A stretch of 58,569 nucleotides of DNA. It comes from an uncultured Lachnospiraceae bacterium. Lineage in GTDB: Bacteria; Bacillota; Clostridia; Lachnospirales; Lachnospiraceae. Shown piece after piece: positions 1 to 7,858 of the stretch (the stretch's first letter is position 1; every line of letters begins with the position of its first letter). The position numbers and the translations under genes were made by a program. The stretch covers positions 1 through 58,569 of the forward strand of contig CANQRR010000018.1 of the NCBI GenBank assembly GCA_947626285.1, given 5' to 3'. The notes under the pieces were generated by a model, which worked only from the letters and a program-made list of their open reading frames with translations, did not search any database and was not told the DNA's origin.

Positions 1-31
1 GTCTCCGGATTTTTGGGTTATAATAAGCGAA

Positions 32-72
32 GGTGTCGCTCAATCATCTAATTTTGATGATTTTGCGACACC
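32..72 (-). other. Hairpin below the tRNA-Pro fragment
   Basis: An 8-base inverted repeat (32-39 with 65-72) encloses a second inverted repeat (AATCATC with GATGATT). It lies just 3' of the tRNA-Pro fragment on the minus strand. There is no clear T-run, so it may be a weak terminator or the end of a mobile segment. Confidence 0.4.
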
Positions 73-84
73 CCCTTTCCCTGT

Positions 85-180
85 AGTCGATGCGACAGGA
101 TTTGAACCTGCGTTCTACGCTTCGCTTCGGTTGGTGCTAAACGTGCGCCACCGGCGCACAGCACCCTCTGCGTCCCGAAC
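85..180 (-). pseudogene. Interrupted 3' half of tRNA-Pro
   Basis: Positions 85-112 are identical over 28 bases to 1254-1281, the T-arm and acceptor end of the intact tRNA-Pro. Positions 165-180 match 1283-1298, its anticodon loop and 3' anticodon stem. The 5' half of the tRNA is absent. Between the matching parts, 113-164 is a 52-base hairpin module that replaces a single tRNA base. This cannot fold as a tRNA. A duplicated tRNA 3' end is what integration at a tRNA gene leaves behind. Confidence 0.75.
113..165. repeat. Hairpin module, copy 1
   Basis: Stem GGTGCT (133-138), AAAC, GTGCGCC (143-149), loop ACC, GGCGCAC (153-159), AGCACC (160-165), followed outward by a stretch related to CCGAAGCGAAGCGTAGA on the minus strand. 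A second copy is at 51725-51775 in the opposite orientation. One outer base pair is T-A here and C-G there, so pairing is kept although both bases changed. Confidence 0.7.
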
Positions 181-193
181 CCATCTTTGAAGG

Positions 194-240
194 GTAAAAA
201 AAGTGTTCGTAAAAGTCCTCCAAAGCATTTACGAACACTT
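194..240 (-). terminator. Rho-independent terminator of the toxin-antitoxin genes
   Basis: A perfect 13-base inverted repeat (201-213 with 228-240) is followed on the minus strand by a run of seven T. It stands about 85 bases downstream of the antitoxin stop codon and is well placed to end that transcript. Confidence 0.75.
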
Positions 241-324
241 GAGTCTCTCTTGCTCATGTAACTGTCGTTTTTGTTGCTTTTTCACACTACTCTTGCATAA
301 TCGATAATGGAAATTTTCTCACAC

Positions 325-537
325 TCAGTCCCAGTTTATAGCATCATGCGAGACTGCGCCGTTTTCCTGCATATCCCGTTCAGCCTCCTCCAGTTCCCGC
401 CGCTCGAACGGTGTCACTTTCGTAAAATCCGGATCCCAGGCAAGCACAAGCTTTTTGATAAACTCTAAAGCGAAATCCTGTTCCTGCTCTGGCAATATTT
501 CTAATAAGTTGACCGCTTCTCTGACTGTTCCGCTCAT
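325..537 (-). CDS. Type II antitoxin, 70 aa
   Basis: A small acidic protein whose likely job is to bind and neutralise the RelE/ParE-like toxin encoded just upstream. The N-terminal part (TVREAVNLLEILPEQEQDF) looks like a short helical dimerisation segment and the rest is charged and probably unfolded until it wraps the toxin. It starts at ATG with AAAGGGG upstream, 15 bases after the toxin stop codon, so the two genes are co-transcribed. The order toxin then antitoxin is the reverse of most type II pairs and matches HigBA-type loci. I identify it by partner, size and composition, not by a strong domain motif. Confidence 0.65.
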   Translation of the reverse strand: MSGTVREAVNLLEILPEQEQDFALEFIKKLVLAWDPDFTKVTPFERRELEEAERDMQENGAVSHDAINWD

Positions 538-552
538 TTCGGTCGCCCCTTT

Positions 553-816
553 CTATTGTTTGTATATGTCGCCTCTTGAATCAACGTTGATAATATATAA
601 TATCTCGACTTCACCGTTTGGGAGAATATTATATATTATACGATATTTCCCAACCCTTAACCGTTTCCGCCCGTCCTTATATCCTTGCAATGGTTTAATA
701 TCGCCCTTGGGTGGTATTTCAGTCAACCCTTCGATAGCCGTCTTGATCCGCTGTTTAGTCGGTCGATCCAACCCGCTTATATACTTGGCTGCTTTCCGGC
801 TATATTCTATCTCCAA
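553..816 (-). CDS. RelE/ParE-family toxin, 87 aa
   Basis: Probable mRNA interferase of the RelE/ParE fold, which cleaves mRNA at the ribosome in RelE members. The N-terminal helices (KAAKYISGLDRPTKQRI) are followed by the typical beta core KRLRVGKYRIIYNI and EVEILYIINVDSRGDIY, with the basic and aromatic residues usual for the family. Length is normal. The start is TTG at 814-816, supported by AAAAGGAG eight bases upstream; there is no nearby ATG. It lies between a YgiT-like zinc-ribbon gene and its antitoxin. ParE-like gyrase inhibition cannot be excluded from sequence alone. Confidence 0.8.
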   Translation of the reverse strand: MEIEYSRKAAKYISGLDRPTKQRIKTAIEGLTEIPPKGDIKPLQGYKDGRKRLRVGKYRIIYNILPNGEVEILYIINVDSRGDIYKQ

Positions 817-866
817 CCCTAGCTCTCCTTTTCTGCTTGCCCATTCACTTCTTGCTTTCCGTTTTT

Positions 867-1097
867 TTATGCTACTTTTGTATAATCAACGATTGAAATC
901 TTACTAACAATCTTTTCCAAATTATCAAGGATATCATCAATCTTTTCAACAACAGAGCTGCGGAAAATAACATCTCCGCACTGCCTGCACTTCATACAAG
1001 GGACATTCTCAATAATCACGTAGCAATCTTTTAACTGTGCAAAGTAACTTGTCTTGCTTTCAACCATCTCACCACTTTTACAACTCATGCATCTCAT
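867..1097 (-). CDS. YgiT-type zinc-ribbon protein (MqsA N-terminal-like antitoxin)
   Basis: A 76-residue protein with two CxxC pairs, CMSC near residue 3 and CMKCRQCG near residue 34, which form the zinc ribbon of YgiT/MqsA-type antitoxins. The DNA-binding half of MqsA is missing, as is usual in the short YgiT family. I start it at the ATG at 1097 because GAGGGA lies eight bases before it; an upstream start would add 12 residues of no family similarity. Short YgiT genes usually follow a DUF4258 toxin gene, but tRNA-Pro stands there instead, so this antitoxin appears orphaned. It is 50 bases upstream of the RelE-like toxin and could share its transcript. Confidence 0.75.
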   Translation of the reverse strand: MRCMSCKSGEMVESKTSYFAQLKDCYVIIENVPCMKCRQCGDVIFRSSVVEKIDDILDNLEKIVSKISIVDYTKVA

Positions 1098-1202
1098 TGC
1101 CGACGTCCCTCTATTTGTCCACTCCAGCCACATCCGTAAACCCTGCTGATTGTCATGCCATTTGTAAAAAGTATATCATGTTAAGCTATAAATGAAAACC
1201 CG

Positions 1203-1238
1203 AAAAAACCGAAAACCCTTATTCATAAGGATTTTCGG
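1203..1238 (-). terminator. Terminator of tRNA-Pro
   Basis: Stem CCGAAAATCCTTAT pairs with ATAAGGGTTTTCGG across a two-base loop and is followed by six T on the minus strand. It begins about 17 bases after the 3' end of tRNA-Pro. Confidence 0.85.
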
Positions 1239-1255
1239 CTTCCTTTTGCTAGAAG

Positions 1256-1329
1256 TCGATGCGACAGGATTTGAACCTGCGACCTCTGCGTCCCGAACGC
1301 AGCGCTCTACCAAACTGAGCCACGCATCG
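1256..1329 (-). tRNA. tRNA-Pro(CGG)
   Basis: A full cloverleaf can be drawn: acceptor CGATGCG with CGCATCG, D-arm GCTCAGTTTGGTAGAGC, anticodon stem CTGCG/CGCAG with loop TTCGGGA (anticodon CGG), T-arm GCAGG TTCAAAT CCTGT and discriminator A. CCA is not encoded. Its 3' half is duplicated at 85-180. Confidence 0.95.
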
Positions 1330-1385
1330 TTTTCGATTCAGCTTGTTCAGTATAGCACCAACCTTAAGAAATTGCAAGCAGTTTT

Positions 1386-3056
1386 TTAACTTTGCATCCG
1401 CCAGCCCGAATGATACTTATTCTTCAGCGTTCCGTTCGACAGCTTGCCCCAGCCGAGCGAGTATCCGCAGACACAGACGAGCTGCCAGCCGGAGGAGCGC
1501 TGCGGCGCCAGATCATCGACCTCTACGGTCTCCCCGCACAGATATCTGCGCGCGCGCGGATCGTCCTGCGTAAAGTCAATAACCGAAGCATAATCTTCCG
1601 CTCTCAGCGCCATTGCGAGCGATTGGGACGGCTCAAAGCGGCCCCTGCGGATCTCGCCGAGGTAGAGTCCGTTGCGCAGGAATGGAAAGCCGGCGCCCAT
1701 GCTGCCCGCGGCGGCTGCCTCCGGCACATAGTAAGCCTGTCCGGAGCGCAGTTCGATCCGACTCAGATCCCACGGTGCAGAGATATACTGAAAGAATTCC
1801 TGAAATGCCGTCTCTTCATCCCGGCCTGCATTTCCCATACTCTGCGAACTTTTCTTTTGCTTTCTGACCGAGCTTTTTCGCCCGTCCACGGCATTCTCTC
1901 GCAACGCATTTCGCTCATCCACGGAACCATATGGCTCTGAAATCCCATTTGCCCCGGAATCTTTTTTACGAAACAGCGCCAGGAAATGTCCTTCCCCGTT
2001 GCAGCGGTGCGGGAACAGGCGTACACATTTCGACAGATCCGGCAGAAACATACCCGTGCTTCCCGGCTTATCACGCAGAATCCCGGCGTCTCTCAGCGCC
2101 TGCAGCGTTTCGTTCCGGACTCTCCGAACATCCGGCGCATCCGCGCTTCCCGGCTTGTCACTCAGAACTCCTTCATCCCGCAACGCCCTTTCGTCCCGCC
2201 GCGCCCGTACTGTCCCGCAGGGCCCTTCCGCTCCGATCATATGCAGCCATTCCGCCTGCCCCTGCGAAAACGCTTCGCACCCCGGAATCTCCAGCAGCTC
2301 CAGCTCCGGGCAGCGGCTCAGGAGATACGCGACCGTCCCCTCATCCTCCTCCGGCGCGAAAGTGCAGGTCGAATACAATAGCAGCCCGCCCGGACGCAGC
2401 ATGTCCACGGCATACTGCGTGATCTCCCGCTGAATCTTCGCGCAGGCCTGCACCTTATCCAGACTCCACGCCCTCGCGTTCGCGGTATCCTTGCGGAACA
2501 TCCCTTCCCCGGAGCAGGGCGCGTCAACCAGGATCTTGTCAAAGAACTCCGGAAACTGCTCCGCCAATCGATTTGCCGTCGTGTTTGTCACAAAGGAATT
2601 CTCCACGCCAAACACTTCGAGGTTCTTCAAAAGCGCGCGCGCGCGCGACGCGCTGATCTCGTTCGCCACCAGCAACCCACGTCCCCAAAGCTTCGCCGCG
2701 AGCGCGGTCGCCTTGCCGCCCGGGGCCGCGCAGAGATCGAGCACCCGCTCCCCCGGGGAGACCGGCAGGATCTGTGCCGGCAGCATCGCGCTGGGCTCCT
2801 GCAGATAGTAAAGTCCCGCATAATAAAAAGGATGGCGCGCCGGGTCATCCTCTCTCTCATAGTAGAATCCATTGTCCGTCCAGGGAATCTTCCTCAGATG
2901 GAACGGGACAAGCTTCACAAATTCTTCCACGCTGATCTTCAGCGTATTGACGCGGAGTCCGAACTGCCTCGGCCCCTCGTATGCCCGGAGAAAATCTTCA
3001 TATTCCCCGCCCAGCATCTTTTCCATGCGCGCCAGGAATTCCTGCGGAAGCTCCAT
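1386..3056 (-). CDS. rsmF: rRNA cytosine-C5 methyltransferase, RsmF/NOL1-NOP2-Sun family
   Basis: Transfers a methyl group from S-adenosylmethionine to cytosine C5 in rRNA; RsmF in E. coli acts on 16S rRNA. The SAM-binding motif DLCAAPGGKA is near residue 107, the motif-IV cysteine is in DAPCSGEGMF near 178 and the catalytic cysteine in YSTCTF near 230. A C-terminal RNA-binding region follows, as in the long 450-550 residue members. I start at the ATG at 3056 because AGGAG is eight bases upstream; the ATG six bases earlier is too close. Residues about 290-340 hold an insertion with a duplicated segment (ALRDEGVLSDKPGS and ALRDAGILRDKPGS), visible also as a DNA direct repeat near 2050-2190. 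Confidence 0.85.
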   Translation of the reverse strand: MELPQEFLARMEKMLGGEYEDFLRAYEGPRQFGLRVNTLKISVEEFVKLVPFHLRKIPWTDNGFYYEREDDPARHPFYYAGLYYLQEPSAMLPAQILPVSPGERVLDLCAAPGGKATALAAKLWGRGLLVANEISASRARALLKNLEVFGVENSFVTNTTANRLAEQFPEFFDKILVDAPCSGEGMFRKDTANARAWSLDKVQACAKIQREITQYAVDMLRPGGLLLYSTCTFAPEEDEGTVAYLLSRCPELELLEIPGCEAFSQGQAEWLHMIGAEGPCGTVRARRDERALRDEGVLSDKPGSADAPDVRRVRNETLQALRDAGILRDKPGSTGMFLPDLSKCVRLFPHRCNGEGHFLALFRKKDSGANGISEPYGSVDERNALRENAVDGRKSSVRKQKKSSQSMGNAGRDEETAFQEFFQYISAPWDLSRIELRSGQAYYVPEAAAAGSMGAGFPFLRNGLYLGEIRRGRFEPSQSLAMALRAEDYASVIDFTQDDPRARRYLCGETVEVDDLAPQRSSGWQLVCVCGYSLGWGKLSNGTLKNKYHSGWRMQS

Positions 3057-3190
3057 CCCCATACTCCTCCCTGTTCCCTGTCCTGTCACAGACCGATCTT
3101 ACAACACTCTCAGCTGTTGCTTCATATCCTGCCATAAATATCCGAATTTTACTTTTATACTGTCGCCGGAGCACCGGCCCCACTCTAATC

Positions 3191-3695
3191 TCATGCGTCC
3201 CAACGGTAGCGCGTCAACTCGCCCTGCAGCTGCATCTGCGAGAACCCGTTCTGCCGCAGCGCTTCATACAGCACGATCGCGACGGAATTCCCAAGATTCA
3301 GGGAGCGGATCTCAGACAGCATCGGAATCCGGATCGCCTCATCCGGGTGTTCCCGCAGGATCTCCTCCGGGATGCCCGCGCTCTCCTTGCCGAACATCAG
3401 GTAACAGTCGGGCTCATACGCGACATCCGTGTATGCCCTTCGCCCCTTCGTTGTCGCCATATAAGACCTTCGCTCCCGGATTGCGCTCCAGAAACTCCTC
3501 ATAACAAGCGTAGCGCGTCACATCGAGCTGCGGCCAGTAGTCCAGTCCGGCCCGCTTCAGCGCCTTCTCCGTCAGCACAAAGCCGAGCGGTTCGATCAGA
3601 TGCAGCCTGGTCCCTGTCGCCACGCAGGTCCGGCCGATATTCCCCGTGTTCGCCGGGATCTCCGGCTCGTAAAGCACAACATTCAATCTCGCCAT
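3191..3695 (-). pseudogene. trmL: tRNA 2'-O-methyltransferase TrmL, frameshifted
   Basis: SPOUT-family TrmL methylates the ribose of nucleotide 34 in tRNA-Leu. The N-terminal half (MARLNVVLYEPEIPANTGN, frame from 3695) and the C-terminal half (GRRAYTDVAYEPDCYLMFG, then RSLNLGNSVAIVLYEALR) are both intact but in different frames. Removing one G from the GG pair at 3457-3458 joins AKVLY directly to ATTKGRRAY as in intact family members. All SPOUT motifs are then present, so the loss is recent or is a sequencing error. I see no slippery sequence that would suggest programmed frameshifting. The start ATG at 3695 fits the family. Confidence 0.85.
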
Positions 3696-3803
3696 CTTTG
3701 CTCCATATATCCGACCACAGCAGTTATCCAGTCATCCTCTGACCGACCTTTTGTGCTGTTCATTTCTGTCATACAGTTTTCTCGTTCCCGTCAGACAAGC
3801 GCT

Positions 3804-4973
3804 TTATCCCTGCGCCCGCAGTCTCCCGATGAAGCGCTCGATCCGCTCAAGCGCGGCCTTCAGCGCCTCGATCGAGTACGCGTAGGAAATACGCAGGAAG
3901 CCCTCCCCGCACTCGCCGAACGCCGTGCCCGGAACGACCGCGACATGCTCTTCCTCCAGAAGCCGCATCGCGAACTCATCGGAACTCAGTCCGAACTCTT
4001 TGATACTCGGGAACACATAGAACGCCCCGAACGGCTCAAAGCATTTGAGCCCCATGCGCTCAAACTCATGCATCAGGAAACGCCTGCGCTGATTATAGGC
4101 CTCGCGCATCATCGCCACGTCATCGTCGCCGTTTCGCAGCGCTTCCACCGCCGCGTACTGGGCGGTCGTCGGCGCACACATGATCGCGAACTGGTGGATC
4201 TTTGTCATCTGCTCCACGATCTTCTGCGGACCGCAGATGTAGCCGAGCCTCCAGCCCGTCATCGCGTAGGACTTGGAAAAACCGTTGATCGTCAGCGTCC
4301 GCTCCCACATCCCCGGCAAGCTTGCGATTGAAACATGATCCTCCCCATACGTCAATTCCGAGTAGATCTCATCTGAGAGCACGAAAAGATCCTTCTCGAT
4401 CACGACCTCCGCGATCGCCTCGAGATCCTCTCTGCGCAGCACCGCGCCCGTCGGGTTGTTCGGGAACGGCAGCACAAGGATCTTTGTCTTATCGGTAATC
4501 TTTTCGAGCAGTTCCTCCTTCGTGAGGCGGAACTCGTTCTCTTCCTTCAATTCAATTGTTACCGGCACGCCATCCGCCAGAACGACGCACGGCAGATAGG
4601 ACACATAGCAGGGCTCCGGAATCAACACCTCGTCGCCCGGATCCAGCATCGCGCGCAGCGCGATATCGATGCCCTCACTCCCGCCGACCGTCACCAGGAT
4701 CTCATGGATCGGATCGTACTGCAGCTGATATCTGCGCTCCAGATACCGGCTGATCTCCTCGCGCAGCTCCTTCAATCCGGAGTTCGACGTGTAGAATGTA
4801 CGTCCCTTCTCCAGCGAATAGATGCCCTCGTCGCGGACATGCCAGGGCGTGTCAAAGTCCGGCTCGCCCACGCCGAGCGAGATCACATCCTGCATCTCGC
4901 TTGCGATGTCAAAGAACTTCCGTATCCCGGAAGGTTTGATCGCCACTACTTTTTCTGATAATGGATTTCTCAC
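3804..4973 (-). CDS. Class I/II PLP-dependent aminotransferase
   Basis: A 389-residue fold-type I aminotransferase that moves amino groups between amino acids and 2-oxo acids using pyridoxal phosphate. The cofactor lysine is K234 in NGFSKSYAMTGWRLGY; PNNPTGA (about 171-177) and the D201/Y204 pair contact the cofactor, and the arginine in FLRISYA near 367 binds the carboxylate. It resembles the aspartate/aromatic or PatA-like group; the substrate is not decided by sequence. It starts at GTG and overlaps the stop of the upstream Lrp-type gene by four bases (GTGA), so translation is coupled and the regulator probably controls it. Confidence 0.85.
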   Translation of the reverse strand: MRNPLSEKVVAIKPSGIRKFFDIASEMQDVISLGVGEPDFDTPWHVRDEGIYSLEKGRTFYTSNSGLKELREEISRYLERRYQLQYDPIHEILVTVGGSEGIDIALRAMLDPGDEVLIPEPCYVSYLPCVVLADGVPVTIELKEENEFRLTKEELLEKITDKTKILVLPFPNNPTGAVLRREDLEAIAEVVIEKDLFVLSDEIYSELTYGEDHVSIASLPGMWERTLTINGFSKSYAMTGWRLGYICGPQKIVEQMTKIHQFAIMCAPTTAQYAAVEALRNGDDDVAMMREAYNQRRRFLMHEFERMGLKCFEPFGAFYVFPSIKEFGLSSDEFAMRLLEEEHVAVVPGTAFGECGEGFLRISYAYSIEALKAALERIERFIGRLRAQG

Positions 4974-5452
4974 GGCGTCACCAGCATCCTTTCATCCGTT
5001 GCCTTTTTTCCGAGAATCGTCCCGTAGTCCTTGTATTTCTTCAGGATAAAGTGCGTCGCGGTGCTCAGCACGGAATCCAGCGTGGAAAGCTTGTCGCTCA
5101 CGAAGCTGGACACCTCGCGCAGCGTCTTGCCCTGCAGGATCACGAGCAGGTCGTACGCGCCCGAGATCAGATACAGCGACTGTACCTCCGGATAGTTGTA
5201 GATGCGCTCGGCAATCGAGTCGAAGCCCTGCCCGCGCTGCGGCGTCACGCGCACCTCGATCAGCGCCGTGATCTTCTCGGAGGAAGTCTTCTCCCAGTCG
5301 ATCAGCGTATGGTACCCGCAGATCACCTGCTCCTCCTCCATCTTCGCCACCTCGTTGGCGATCACCGCCTCGCTGGAGCCAAGCAACACCGCCAGCTCCT
5401 GCAGATCGATCTTGCTGTTCTTCTCCAGAAATGTCAGAATCTGCTCTCTCAT
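4970..5452 (-). CDS. Lrp/AsnC-family transcriptional regulator
   Basis: A 160-residue Lrp-type regulator. Residues about 1-60 form the winged helix-turn-helix (EKNSKIDLQELAVLLGSSEA) and residues about 65-145 the ligand-binding RAM domain (TALIEVRVTPQRGQG, VQSLYLISGAYDLLVILQG). Such proteins bind amino acids and form octamers. GGGGAGGACAGA precedes the ATG. It is translationally coupled to the aminotransferase that follows, so an amino acid related to that reaction is a plausible effector, though this is inference. Confidence 0.87.
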   Translation of the reverse strand: MREQILTFLEKNSKIDLQELAVLLGSSEAVIANEVAKMEEEQVICGYHTLIDWEKTSSEKITALIEVRVTPQRGQGFDSIAERIYNYPEVQSLYLISGAYDLLVILQGKTLREVSSFVSDKLSTLDSVLSTATHFILKKYKDYGTILGKKATDERMLVTP

Positions 5453-5595
5453 TCTGTCCTCCCCTGCGCCCTGTGGCGCTCTTTTTTATTCTATATTCCA
5501 TTCTGCCCTGTCTCATACGCGGCCCGCCAGACTCCTCAAATCTTCTGCAGCCGACTGTGAAACAACGCTTCACTTGCTTGTTTTCCTTACATATC

Positions 5596-6264
5596 TCAGA
5601 GCCGTCGAGGCTCTGTCTCCGCAGGTGGCCATACACCGAAGCTCCACAATTCGTCTGGCTGCGGACGGTTCAGATAGCCCGTATGCGCTCCGTTGCGGAC
5701 GATCCGTTTTCTTCCGGACGTCACATATCCGATCACTGCCGCCGGAATCCCGGCTTCGGCAAACACTTCTATCAAAGCACTCGGATGATCCGTTCCAATC
5801 AGAAGCGAACCCGCCGAATAGAGATAATACGGGTTCAGATCAAAATATTCGCAGATCTCCACCGTCTCCTGCCGGATTGGAATCTTCCTCAGGTCGACCT
5901 CCAGACCGACTCTCGCATACTCCGCCGTCTCCCAGAGCGCGCCGAGAATCCCGCTCTCCCCGAGCGCATACAGCGCGCAGTCTTCGAAACGGGCCGCGAT
6001 CTGCCTCTCTTCGGATGTGCTTCCGCTGTCCGAAAACCGCTTCGCCGCATCAACGAGCGAAGCCGGATATCTCTTCTTTAATTCTTCCTCATATGCGTAT
6101 GCGATCTTCGCGGTTCCGGCAAGGGCGATCCACCTCGTCACGATCAGCTCCTGCCCGGGCCGGAGTGGTTCGCTGTTCTCCCCGGAAATTGTCTCCCGCG
6201 CCCCGGACACCGCATGCTCACAAACCGATACGGAACTCTTGGCGCGCGCGATCTCACTCGACAT
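5596..6264 (-). CDS. AIR synthase-related protein (PurM/HypE C-terminal-like)
   Basis: A 222-residue protein resembling the C-terminal domain of PurM/HypE/SelD enzymes, here without the N-terminal ATP-binding domain. Visible family features are ELIVTRWIALAGTAKIA near the start and ICEYFDLNPYYLYSAGSLLI, the region that in HypE and PurM shapes the nucleotide pocket, then AGIPAAVIGYVT. Comparable stand-alone proteins in Clostridia are often named hydrogenase maturation factor, but no hydrogenase genes are nearby and the function is unknown. Its ATG overlaps the end of the VanW gene by 11 bases, so the two are co-expressed. Confidence 0.65.
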   Translation of the reverse strand: MSSEIARAKSSVSVCEHAVSGARETISGENSEPLRPGQELIVTRWIALAGTAKIAYAYEEELKKRYPASLVDAAKRFSDSGSTSEERQIAARFEDCALYALGESGILGALWETAEYARVGLEVDLRKIPIRQETVEICEYFDLNPYYLYSAGSLLIGTDHPSALIEVFAEAGIPAAVIGYVTSGRKRIVRNGAHTGYLNRPQPDELWSFGVWPPAETEPRRL

Positions 6265-7831
6265 ACATCTCTCCGTCCGGTCCGTCCACGATAACCTGCC
6301 CTCCGTCCGGAACTGTCTGCTCCGGCAGCGGCTGTTCCGGAACCGGCTGTTCTGGAGCCGGCGTCTGCGCGGCCGGATCCGTCTGCTGCTGCGTCGTCTC
6401 CGTCTGGAGCCCGGTCGTTATGAGCGTCTGCACCTGCTGCAGATTGTTCTGCCCGATCGCCGTGTAGAGCGCCGAAGAAAGCGCCTGATTGTCTGTCACG
6501 ACGCCGACCTCATAGATCGCCGGCGACGCCAGGTAATTGCTGCTGTTGACCTGTATCGTATCGGTCAGCAGACCGTCGACATAGATATTCTTCCACAAGA
6601 CCGCCGTCAGCCCCTGATGCGGGGTCTGCGCCTGATAGAGATAGCCGACGTTCTGATCCGTCTTCGCCACCAGCTTGATGTTGGTCGCGGGATCCGTCTG
6701 TGACGTCGTCTCGCTGATAAACTCGATCGAGCGGTTCGACGGCCGCGTCTCCACGCCGAAGATCGTAAAGTTGAGCGTCCCGTAATAGGCGGACCCAGCG
6801 ATAAAGACCGGGTACTCCAGCGTGTTCGTAAACACGAAATCCATCAACCCTTCGGCAATCGCCGCATCCTTTGAAGGCTCAACGTAATTGACGAGCATCG
6901 TGTGGTTTGATCGCGCGTCTACCTGCAGCTCGGCCTTCAGAACCGCATTGTAGAGCGTCGTCGACACCTGGCAGATGCCGCCCCCGTAAGAATCCACCAC
7001 CTGCCCGCTCTCGTAGGACGGGGCAAGCTCATATCCGTTTTCCGCCGTGAACGGGGCGACTGCACTCGTCACAGAGAAGGATTCGCCCGACAGCAAAAGC
7101 GTGCCGTTGATCTTCGACGTGCCGTTCTCCACATTCTTGGCGCGTCCCCAGGACGACGCCGAATAATCCGTCGTCGCGGAGCCAAGCACATCCGTCATCT
7201 GGCTCAACATCTCCGCGGTGACGACCGGAGAGACCCGATCCACCGTCGCGTCGATCACGACATCCCCCGCCTGGCGGGATTCCAGATACTTCTGCAGAGT
7301 AGCGAGCGTCGCGTCCGCATCCAGTGTAAGGCCGTCCGTACCGCCCTCCACATGCAGCATCCCGTCGTCGCCCATGTACGCCGTGCCCTCGACCGGCTCG
7401 GAATTGAACTCCCGGCAGGATTCCACGAACGCTTCCTCCGCCGCTTCATCCAGAGTATATTCAATCTCATAGTGGGAGCTCTGGTTCTGCAGATCCTTCT
7501 GCTCCTTGTAGCGTCGGACGATATTTCCGGTCGTCCCGATCTGGCTCACCTCATCGACCAGATCCGTGTTCTTCCATGTCAGCCCGAGCTCTTTCCACGT
7601 CTTTGACACCTGATCGTCGCCCATCTGGATCGTGATCCGCGAATCCTCCAGCGCCTTGACTTCGCCCTTCACGTAAGCCTGCGCCTCGTCCACCGTCATG
7701 CCGCTGACATCCTGCTCCCCGATAAAGACGCCGTTGCTGATCACGTTCGGCTGCTCCGCCGCGGACGACAGAAAAAGGCAGCCGGCGCTAAGCGCCAGCG
7801 CCGTCCACATTCCCAATAATTTTCTTTGCAT
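6254..7831 (-). CDS. VanW family protein with peptidoglycan-binding-type domains
   Basis: A 525-residue exported protein. Residues 1-25 are a signal peptide (LLGMWTALALSAGCLFLSSA) without a convincing lipobox. Residues about 35-200 contain PG-binding_4-like segments (GVFIGEQDVSGMTVDEAQAY). The VanW domain follows, with its signature GGGICQVSTTLYNA near residue 285. The last 60 residues are rich in Q, P and E and look unstructured. VanW proteins are linked to the cell wall in Firmicutes, but their biochemical role is not established and this gene does not imply vancomycin resistance. AAGGGGAATCGT precedes the ATG. Confidence 0.85.
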   Translation of the reverse strand: MQRKLLGMWTALALSAGCLFLSSAAEQPNVISNGVFIGEQDVSGMTVDEAQAYVKGEVKALEDSRITIQMGDDQVSKTWKELGLTWKNTDLVDEVSQIGTTGNIVRRYKEQKDLQNQSSHYEIEYTLDEAAEEAFVESCREFNSEPVEGTAYMGDDGMLHVEGGTDGLTLDADATLATLQKYLESRQAGDVVIDATVDRVSPVVTAEMLSQMTDVLGSATTDYSASSWGRAKNVENGTSKINGTLLLSGESFSVTSAVAPFTAENGYELAPSYESGQVVDSYGGGICQVSTTLYNAVLKAELQVDARSNHTMLVNYVEPSKDAAIAEGLMDFVFTNTLEYPVFIAGSAYYGTLNFTIFGVETRPSNRSIEFISETTSQTDPATNIKLVAKTDQNVGYLYQAQTPHQGLTAVLWKNIYVDGLLTDTIQVNSSNYLASPAIYEVGVVTDNQALSSALYTAIGQNNLQQVQTLITTGLQTETTQQQTDPAAQTPAPEQPVPEQPLPEQTVPDGGQVIVDGPDGEMYVE

Positions 7832-7858
7832 ACGATTCCCCTTAAAAAATACTCTCCT

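Noticed and set aside
48-257. 69-residue open frame on the minus strand over the tRNA-Pro fragment
   Set aside because: It runs through the hairpin module and terminator, has no ribosome site, and its codons are explained by the tRNA and repeat sequences.
1392-1940. Long plus-strand frames antisense to rsmF and other GC-rich genes
   Set aside because: Frames opposite GC-rich genes are common here; none has a ribosome site or recognisable domain.
3414-3502. Programmed frameshift in trmL
   Set aside because: No slippery heptamer, internal ribosome site or downstream pseudoknot is apparent at the junction; a plain one-base insertion explains it.
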